Below are positions 58,355 to 64,000 of a stretch of DNA of 64,000 nt, piece after piece. Made by a program: the position numbers and the translations under genes. The notes beneath the pieces were generated by a model that worked only from the letters and a program-made list of their open reading frames with translations, was not told the DNA's origin and did no database searches. This DNA is from Bacteroidaceae bacterium (GTDB lineage Bacteria > Bacteroidota > Bacteroidia > Bacteroidales > Bacteroidaceae), in assembly GCA_017933995.1 (NCBI GenBank), contig JAGBKI010000061.1, forward strand, positions 54,249-118,248, read 5' to 3'. How positions within the stretch are numbered: position 1 is the first letter of the stretch; the number at the start of each line of letters is the position of its first letter.

Positions 58355-59977
58355 ATGTCCCCCCGTTCCCCCCGTTTCGTTCCCCTTATGGTCGCCGTCG
58401 GCGTGGTCGTCGGCATCATCATCGGCAGTTTCTACGCCAACCACTTCGCCAGCGGCAGGATGAGCGTCATCAACTCCTCCGGCAACAAAATCAACGACCT
58501 GCTCCACCTCGTCGACGACTACTACGTCGACACCGTCGACGTGGGCGACCTCGTGGAAAAGGCACTGCCCAAAATCCTGCAGGAACTCGACCCCCACAGC
58601 ACCTATGTCAGCGCGCGCGACGCCGAGGCGTCCATGCAGGAACTCAAAGGCAGTTTCAGCGGCATCGGCGTGCGCTTCACCATCTACGACGACACCGTCT
58701 GCGTGGTGCGCGCCATCGCGGGCGGACCCTCCGAGCGCGCGGGCGTCAAGGCTGGCGACCGCATCGTGGCCGTCGACGGCAGGCCATACGTCGGCGAGAA
58801 GGTGAACAACGACACCACCATGCGCCTGCTCAAAGGACCCAAGGACAGCCGCGTGCGCCTCACGCTGTGGCGACCCCTCGAACAACGCCGCCTCGACGTC
58901 ACCGTGACGCGTGGCGACGTGCCACTGCAAAGCGTCGACGCAGCCTATATGGTCGACAAAACGACGGCCTACATCCGCATCAGCACCTTCTCCGAAACCA
59001 CCTACAACGAGTTCATCACCGCCATGGCACGCCTGCGCGGCGAGGGGATGCAGTCGCTTGTCATCGACCTGCGCGGCAACCTCGGCGGCTATATGTCGCC
59101 AGCCGTCAAGATTGCCAACGAGTTCCTGCCCCGCAAGAGCCTCATCGTCTACACGCAGGGACGCACCATGCCGCGCGAGGACTACAACAGCGACGGGCGC
59201 GGCGCCTACCAGTCGCTGCCACTCGTCGTGATGGTCGACGAAACGTCGGCCTCGGCCAGCGAAATACTCGCCGGCGCGCTCCAGGACAACGACCGCGCCA
59301 CCATCGTCGGTCGCCGCTCGTTTGGCAAGGGACTTGTGCAGGTGCCCATCGAGTTCCGCGACGGTTCGATGATACGCCTCACCAAGGCGCGCTACTACAC
59401 ACCCTCGGGCCGCTGCCTGCAAAAGCCCTACACGCCCGGCGATGAGGACGAGTACGAGAAAGACCTCGTGCTGCGCGAAGTCAGCGGCGAGTACTACTCG
59501 CCCGACAGCATACGCCACTCCGAGGATAAGTATACCACCCGCCACGGGCGCACCGTCTACGGCGGTGGAGGCATCATCCCCGACGTCTTCACCCCGCGCG
59601 ACACCACCGCCTTCACGCCCTACCTGCGCGAGGCCGTGATGCGCGGCCTCACGGGACGCTTTGCCTTCAGCTACGTCGACAGCCACCGCCGCGCCTTCAA
59701 CGCCTACGCCACGTCGTCCGAACTGCTGCGCCACCTCGAACGCCAGCCCCTCGTCAGCCTCTTCACAGCCTTTGCCGACAAGAGCGGACTGGCGCCCAAC
59801 GCCGCGCAGATAGGCCGCAGCCGCTCCCTCCTGTTGCAGTATCTCACCACCGGCATCATCGTCGACCTTTTCGACGAGCAGGATGCCGTGCGCTACGCCA
59901 ACGGCAACGACCCCGCCGTGCAGCGCGCGCTCCAGATTATACGCGAGGGCAAAGCAGATCCCACCGCGACGGAATAG
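58355..59977 (+). CDS. S41-family C-terminal processing peptidase
   Basis: The 540-residue protein starts at ATG 58355 (an in-frame TTG lies one codon earlier). A membrane anchor or signal segment is at about 9-33 (FVPLMVAVGVVVGIIIGSF). A PDZ domain follows (about 95-180, GIGVRFTIYDDTVCVV, AGVKAGDRIVAVDG). The Ser/Lys catalytic core is DETSASASEILAGALQDNDRATIVGRRSFGKGLVQ, read in parts (Ser in TSASAS, Lys in SFGKG). These proteases trim or degrade periplasmic proteins by their C-terminus. The C-terminal ~140 residues are family-typical. Confidence 0.93.
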   Translation: MSPRSPRFVPLMVAVGVVVGIIIGSFYANHFASGRMSVINSSGNKINDLLHLVDDYYVDTVDVGDLVEKALPKILQELDPHSTYVSARDAEASMQELKGSFSGIGVRFTIYDDTVCVVRAIAGGPSERAGVKAGDRIVAVDGRPYVGEKVNNDTTMRLLKGPKDSRVRLTLWRPLEQRRLDVTVTRGDVPLQSVDAAYMVDKTTAYIRISTFSETTYNEFITAMARLRGEGMQSLVIDLRGNLGGYMSPAVKIANEFLPRKSLIVYTQGRTMPREDYNSDGRGAYQSLPLVVMVDETSASASEILAGALQDNDRATIVGRRSFGKGLVQVPIEFRDGSMIRLTKARYYTPSGRCLQKPYTPGDEDEYEKDLVLREVSGEYYSPDSIRHSEDKYTTRHGRTVYGGGGIIPDVFTPRDTTAFTPYLREAVMRGLTGRFAFSYVDSHRRAFNAYATSSELLRHLERQPLVSLFTAFADKSGLAPNAAQIGRSRSLLLQYLTTGIIVDLFDEQDAVRYANGNDPAVQRALQIIREGKADPTATE

Positions 59978-59985
59978 CCGCCACG

Positions 59986-60579
59986 ATGCCCGATTTTATG
60001 CCGCCTACCGCCCAGCCCGCCGCCCCTTTGGACAAACCCACCTTGCGCCACCACATTCGCGCGCTGAAGCGCGGGCAGACCGCTACGCAGTTGCGCGAGT
60101 GGTCTGCGCTGTTGGCCGATGCCCTGGCCACTCACCCTTGGTTTGTGGCCGCACGGAGCGTGATGCTCTTCGCCTCCCTGCCCGACGAACCCGACACGTC
60201 GTCGCTCCTCAGTGCTTTCGCCGCAAGCAAACGCCTCTTTCTGCCCGCCGTGGTAGGCGACGAAATCGAGGTGCGCCGCTACAGCCCCGATAATGTGCTT
60301 ACCACTGGAGCCTATGGCATTAGCGAACCGACGGGCGATGTGCTCCACGACCTCGCGGAGTTGGACTTGATTGTCGTGCCGGGCGTAGCGTTCGACCCCG
60401 AAGGCCACCGCCTTGGGCGTGGGCGCGGCTACTACGACCGCCTCTTTGCCCGCGCTGACGCACAGCCCCCCTCCCCTACCCGCCCACGCCGCTTGGGCTA
60501 CGCCTTTCCGTTCCAGATTCTGCCGCACGTCCCCTCAGAACCACACGACGCGCTGATGGACACCGTGCTGACGCTGTGA
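59986..60579 (+). CDS. 5-formyltetrahydrofolate cyclo-ligase
   Basis: A 197-residue cytosolic enzyme that converts 5-formyl-THF to 5,10-methenyl-THF with ATP. The family motif is VVPGVAFDPEGHRLGRGRGYYDRL (read in parts), with the N-terminal basic helix KPTLRHHIRALKRGQ and the central RRYSPDNVLTTGAYGISEP. It starts 8 bp after the S41 gene, so co-transcription is probable. Length is normal. Confidence 0.94.
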   Translation: MPDFMPPTAQPAAPLDKPTLRHHIRALKRGQTATQLREWSALLADALATHPWFVAARSVMLFASLPDEPDTSSLLSAFAASKRLFLPAVVGDEIEVRRYSPDNVLTTGAYGISEPTGDVLHDLAELDLIVVPGVAFDPEGHRLGRGRGYYDRLFARADAQPPSPTRPRRLGYAFPFQILPHVPSEPHDALMDTVLTL

Positions 60580-60621
60580 AACAAGCGCTGCAAGCCATGA
60601 AAATCCCGCCTTGTAGCTTTT

Positions 60622-60719
60622 AATTCTGCAAATTAAGCCTAAGTTTCTACAAATTAAGGCTTAGTTTGGCGAAATCAAGGCTTAGTTTGTACAAATTAAG
60701 GCTTAATTTGCAGAATTAG
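60622..60719. repeat. 21-nt-period palindromic element, copy C
   Basis: Units at 60630-60646, 60651-60667, 60672-60688 and 60693-60709, linkers CTGC, CTAC, GGCG, GTAC, GCAG. The ends AATTCTGCAAATTAAGCC and GGCTTAATTTGCAGAATT are perfect 18-bp inverted repeats. Relative to copy A the outer linkers changed together (CTCC/GGAG to CTGC/GCAG). It lies in a convergent gap. Confidence 0.9.
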
Positions 60720-60863
60720 TCCGCTGTAAAAAGTTTTTAGCCCGCCCCGGTTGGTTTCCGGAGCGGGCTAAGTGTTTGTTTATACGGCTTTGCTCAGGCC
60801 GGTCGCAAGCGCTGGGCGGCAAGGTGGCCATGGGCGTCAAGACGCAGCGTTGATAGGCGGGCA

Positions 60864-61487
60864 TCAATAGCCCACGGGGTGGTTGAGCAGCAGCATCGTC
60901 GTTTCGGGAAGGCCAAGCGCCTCGCGCAGCGCGGCTTCGTCCATCGTCATGCGCGCCACGGTCTTGAGGCCGAGGGCTGTGCAGGCGAGGTAGATGTTTT
61001 GGCTCACGTAGCCCGCGTCGACCGTGCCCATCCGCTCGGCGTTGCGCGGAAACTTGGTCAAGTCGCTCGCAAGCAGAAGGGAGATAGGGGCTGTGGCGGC
61101 AAACTCCTGTCGGCTGGCCACGGACTTGCGCACGTCGCACTCGGACACCTGGCGCAGCGCATTGTCCTTGGGTTGGTAGAGCCACACACCGTCGTGACGG
61201 CACACGTAGACAAGAATGTCTTGACGGTTCATAGCCGAGGGGGCGGTGATTTTGCCGTCGGCGGAACTGATGCCGCAGGCGGCCCAGAGCAGGTTGGACA
61301 ACACTTGGTCGGGCACGGCGCGCGTGGCATCGTACTCGCGCACGGAGCGGCGGGAGTGGAGCGCCTCGGCGAGGCTCATGGCGTCGGGGAACTGTGGGGC
61401 GGGAAGCGGCAAGACGGTCTGCGCGCCACACGCCAATGCCCCGGCGATGAACAGCACCGGCAGCAGGGAAACGAATCGTGGTTTCAT
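60864..61487 (-). CDS. secreted nitroreductase-family protein
   Basis: The 207-residue protein starts at ATG 61487 with a signal peptide (MKPRFVSLLPVLFIAGALACGAQ). The nitroreductase fold shows LAEALHSRRSVREYD, LWAACGISSADGKITAPSAMNRQ, a mid-domain YVSQNIYLACTALGLKTVARM and the closing LLLNHPVGY. The FMN-binding Arg residues in SRRSVR are present. Most nitroreductases are cytosolic; exported ones of the SagB-like type occur in Bacteroidota. It could use FMN delivered in the periplasm. Confidence 0.88.
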   Translation of the reverse strand: MKPRFVSLLPVLFIAGALACGAQTVLPLPAPQFPDAMSLAEALHSRRSVREYDATRAVPDQVLSNLLWAACGISSADGKITAPSAMNRQDILVYVCRHDGVWLYQPKDNALRQVSECDVRKSVASRQEFAATAPISLLLASDLTKFPRNAERMGTVDAGYVSQNIYLACTALGLKTVARMTMDEAALREALGLPETTMLLLNHPVGY

Positions 61488-61656
61488 CGGTGTGTGAGTT
61501 TGGGTTCGTATTGACAGGCAAAGGTGCAAATAAATTCCAGAAAAGGCAAGTGCACCCGCCGGAAAGCACGCGAAACGCGCTAAAACCCGCGTGGCGGCAC
61601 GCTATGTCGGCGGAAAAGCGTAATTTCGCGGCAAATCACCAAAACCGACTACTACT

Positions 61657-61920
61657 ATGGCAAGCCGCAAAACACTCAAGAAATCTGTCAAAAGCATTGC
61701 GCAGGAACTGCTCAGCGACCTCGTAGCACTCAGCCTCACCGGCGACGCCGACCGCGAGCGTCTGGCCGCGTTGGCCGCCCGCACCGTGGCGATGGAAAAG
61801 GATTTCGTGGCCCGCATCAGCCACGCCGAGCCGGGCAACGTGCCTTACTTCTTCAAGAAACTGCGCGCCGACTTCGAGCGCGAGGCCAACGCCGTGGCCG
61901 CCGAAATCGTCACGCTCTGA
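61657..61920 (+). CDS. small conserved hypothetical protein
   Basis: An 87-residue helical protein (MASRKTLKKSVKSIAQELLSDLVALS, then RLAALAARTVAMEKDFVARISH, ending FFKKLRADFEREANAVAAEIVTL) with no cysteines, signal or known domain. A TAATTTCG sequence at 61621-61628 is a near -7 box. The acyltransferase starts 10 bp downstream, so they are probably co-transcribed. I recall such small proteins beside acyltransferases in Bacteroidales, but cannot name a family. Confidence 0.72.
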   Translation: MASRKTLKKSVKSIAQELLSDLVALSLTGDADRERLAALAARTVAMEKDFVARISHAEPGNVPYFFKKLRADFEREANAVAAEIVTL

Positions 61921-61930
61921 CGCCGGGCGT

Positions 61931-62512
61931 ATGATACGTTTCCTCTGCCGCAAACTCCTCTTCGGCCTGCTGGGCTGGGAGGAGCAGGTCAGCGTGCCGC
62001 GCCGCGCGAAGTGCGTCATCGCCGTTGCGCCCCACACGAGCAACTGGGACTTCATCGTGGGCGAACTCTACTACGCCGCGCTGGGTCGCCACGCGGGCTT
62101 TCTGATGAAGAAGGACTGGTTCGTAGGGCCGCTGGGCGCGCTGTTCCGCGCCTTGGGCGGCATCCCCGTGGACCGCAGCCGCCACGGCAGTATGACCGAC
62201 GCCATCGCCCAGGCCGCGCGCGAGGCCGACCGCTTCGAACTGGCCGTGACGCCCGAAGGCACGCGCAAGCCCGTAGACCGCTGGAAACGCGGTTTCTACT
62301 TCATCGCGCAAAAGGCCGGGCTGCCCATCCAACTCTTCGCCATCGACTACCGCCACAAGCGCATCGTCTGCACGCGCGAAGTGGTGCCGTCGGGCGACTT
62401 CGAGCGCGACTGGCGCGAGATTATGGACTACTACGCGCAGTTCGAGGGCTGCGCCCGCCGTCCCGGGAATTTCCGCGTGGACAACTGCGAGTTTTCGGAG
62501 GGGCGAGGGTAA
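61931..62512 (+). CDS. 1-acyl-sn-glycerol-3-phosphate acyltransferase-like protein
   Basis: A 193-residue PlsC-like acyltransferase. The HX4D catalytic motif is APHTSNWDF (His and Asp), the phosphate-binding block is VTPEGTRKP, and LGGIPVDRSRHGSM is the third block. It should move fatty acyl groups to a lysophospholipid or related lipid at the inner membrane. The N-terminus is only mildly hydrophobic. It is shorter than classical PlsC (~240), as in the small-acyltransferase group of Bacteroidota. Confidence 0.88.
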   Translation: MIRFLCRKLLFGLLGWEEQVSVPRRAKCVIAVAPHTSNWDFIVGELYYAALGRHAGFLMKKDWFVGPLGALFRALGGIPVDRSRHGSMTDAIAQAAREADRFELAVTPEGTRKPVDRWKRGFYFIAQKAGLPIQLFAIDYRHKRIVCTREVVPSGDFERDWREIMDYYAQFEGCARRPGNFRVDNCEFSEGRG

Positions 62513-62539
62513 GCCATATTTCCCACTGCCCGTCGTGGG

Positions 62540-62641
62540 GGACGCTTCCAGCGTCCGTCATAAACACCCCGGCCACCGCAGGTTCGCTCCATTTCATTCC
62601 GCGAACCAGCGGTTACAGAGGGGGAGACGCTTTCAGCGTCT
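62540..62641 (+). terminator. hairpins after the acyltransferase gene
   Basis: GGACGCT-TCC-AGCGTCC (62540-62556) and AGACGCT-TTC-AGCGTCT (62625-62641) are perfect 7-bp stems of near-identical sequence; the second is followed by TTT. GGTTCGC/GCGAACC (62581-62607) pairs between them. 62642-62750 holds nothing recognised. Confidence 0.6.
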
Positions 62642-62750
62642 TTTCACTCCCGACAGGATATAACGAGAACGCTGGTAAAATCAATAGCGCGCAAGGAGTC
62701 CTTATTCGTCGCAAACACTAACGCACACTAAACCCCAACCGTTACTCCCG

Positions 62751-64000
62751 ATGCCCCTGAAACGACTGCTGCTCCCACTCCTTATTATATTATATGCCGC
62801 CACGGCCACGGCGCAGACCGCGCCCGCCGAGGTGCGCGAGGCCGTCGGCGCGTGGTTCGCCGCCTACCGTGTGGACGGGTTCCGCCCCACGCGCCCCATG
62901 GGCTGCGACGGCGTGAGCGTCGACGACAGCCTGCGCTTCGTGCGCGTCACGGCCAACGAATCCTTCTGCTCGCAGCCTTTCACGCCCGAGGTAGTTACGT
63001 CCGTCACGCGCCAGTTGCAACTGCGCCTGCCCCAGCCCTACAATACCTACCGCCTCGAACTGGTCGACGGCAAGGGGCAGAGCCTGGAGCAGTACATCCC
63101 CAACCACCTGCGCACCTCCGGCCAGGATGAGAGCCGCCTGTGGGGCAGCATAGACTACAAAGGCGCGCCTTGGGTGACCAACGTGTCGCGCCCCGTGCAG
63201 CACGCGAAAGGGCTGGAGGGCAGGCACCTGATGGTGACGCCCAGCCACGGGCGATACTACAAACTGGGCAAATGGGAGTGGCAGCGTCCCTTCCTTTTCT
63301 GCACCACCGAAGACCTCTTCACGCAGAGCGTCGTGCTGCCGTTCCTCTACCCGATGCTCGAAAACGCGGGCGCGGTGGTCGGCACGGCGCGTGAGCGCGA
63401 CATGCAGACGGCCATGGTGGTTGTGGACAACGACGCGCCGACCATGGGCGGCACCTACGAGGAGAGCGGCGACACAACCGTGTGGCGCGACGCCCCCGCA
63501 CTGGGTTTCGCCTCCCCAGCGGGCGCGCTGACCGACGGCGACAACCCGTTTGCGGCGGGCACTGCGCGTATGGCCACCGGCACCACCAACCGCCGCGCCC
63601 ACGTCTCGTTCGCCACGTGGACGCCCAACGTGCCGCGCAAGGGGCGCTACGCTGTCTACGTTTCCTACGCCAGCCTGCCCAACAGCGTCACCGACGCCCT
63701 CTACACCGTCTATCACACCGGCGGCAAGACCTCCTTCCGCGTCAACCAGCAGATGGGCGGCGGCACGTGGGTCTACCTCGGCACGTTCGACTTCGACGCC
63801 GGGCAGAACCGCCAGGGGCGCGTCACACTCTCCACGCAGACCGACGGGCGCGGCGTGGTCACCGCCGACGCCGTGCGCCTGGGCGGAGGCATGTCGCTCG
63901 TCAGCCGTGGCACGGCGGGGCGCAGCGGGCTGCCGCGCTTTCTCGAAGGCGCGCGCTACCACGCCCTCTATAGCGGTATGCCGCGCGAGGTTTACAACGC
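62751..64000 (+). CDS. secreted golvesin/xanthan-lyase-like protein, 5' part (runs past window end)
   Basis: From ATG 62751 the frame stays open to the window end (416 residues). The signal peptide is MPLKRLLLPLLIILYAATATAQ. The sequence PSHGRYYKLGKWEWQRPFLF, TEDLFTQSVVLPFLYPMLENAG, then YAVYVSYASLPNSVTDALYTV and FDAGQNRQGRVTLSTQTDGRGVV carries the golvesin C-terminal-like/xanthan-lyase carbohydrate-binding fold (about residues 285-380). Bacteroidota members often carry a catalytic domain further on, such as an N-acetylmuramoyl amidase, which lies outside the window. A role in cell-wall or glycan binding is likely; the enzyme activity cannot be judged here. Confidence 0.75.
   Translation, partial: MPLKRLLLPLLIILYAATATAQTAPAEVREAVGAWFAAYRVDGFRPTRPMGCDGVSVDDSLRFVRVTANESFCSQPFTPEVVTSVTRQLQLRLPQPYNTYRLELVDGKGQSLEQYIPNHLRTSGQDESRLWGSIDYKGAPWVTNVSRPVQHAKGLEGRHLMVTPSHGRYYKLGKWEWQRPFLFCTTEDLFTQSVVLPFLYPMLENAGAVVGTARERDMQTAMVVVDNDAPTMGGTYEESGDTTVWRDAPALGFASPAGALTDGDNPFAAGTARMATGTTNRRAHVSFATWTPNVPRKGRYAVYVSYASLPNSVTDALYTVYHTGGKTSFRVNQQMGGGTWVYLGTFDFDAGQNRQGRVTLSTQTDGRGVVTADAVRLGGGMSLVSRGTAGRSGLPRFLEGARYHALYSGMPREVYN

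Overview
The window reads as chromosome of a high-GC member of the Bacteroidota, most likely Prevotellaceae. Several signs agree. Promoters follow the Bacteroidota pattern TTTG, 19-21 nt, TAnnTTTG (for example 20723-20753 and 24971-25001). There are many secreted proteins with MKK...AQ signal peptides and many SxxC-D-rich lipoproteins. A subtilase carries a type IX secretion-type C-terminal tail. The purF-carA-carB and gyrA-TPR gene orders are typical of Bacteroidales. Most genes are GC-rich. The left edge, the 24-29 kb stretch and the intergenic repeats are more AT-rich. Genus and species cannot be fixed from the sequence alone.

Layout. 1-1.2 kb: the end of an AAA/DUF4143 ATPase and a RhuM-like relic. 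1.2-5.2 kb: four co-directional secreted proteins (alpha/beta hydrolase, regulatory-domain protein, TlpA-type thioredoxin, TraB/GumN protein). 5.3-7.2 kb: a MarR-GNAT fusion with a palindromic operator, then a large repeat zone. 7.2-9.6 kb: an AraC-type regulator next to the T9SS-type subtilase. 9.8-16.9 kb: ndk, purF, carA, carB (nucleotide metabolism). 17.2-20.5 kb, minus strand: pepT, apbE-like, ruvC. 20.8-23.8 kb: DUF1573, manC, mutY. 23.8-29.2 kb: gene relics, methyltransferase, acyl-ACP thioesterase, an amidohydrolase-monooxygenase fusion, rarA. 29.3-33.1 kb, minus strand: aspS, dnaG. 33.3-48.3 kb, minus strand: an accessory surface-protein locus with seven lipoproteins sharing one leader sequence, three secreted proteins sharing an unrecognised N-terminal domain (two also carry formylglycine-enzyme-like domains), two unknown membrane or cytosolic proteins, a YoeB-like toxin module, two copies of a MITE-like element in inverted orientation, and a 185-bp nested palindrome. 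49.3-64 kb: gyrA, two TPR proteins, an M3 peptidase, a PIN-domain toxin module, dCMP deaminase, an S41 protease, 5-FTHF cyclo-ligase, a secreted nitroreductase, an acyltransferase and the start of a golvesin/xanthan-lyase-like protein.

The most striking unexplained structure is between the genes. Three dispersed copies (6465-6560, 48943-49038, 60622-60719) of a ~96-bp element each consist of four 17-bp mini-palindromes separated by 4-nt linkers, an exact 21-nt period. The linker order is the same in all copies and the outer linkers co-vary. Three other arrays with unrelated sequence (17127-17219, 19687-19795, 54708-54770) also repeat at about 21 nt. A second class of intergenic array repeats every 8-10 nt. 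Together with the modular lipoprotein locus these are the best candidates for something undescribed. No tRNA, rRNA or CRISPR array was recognised.
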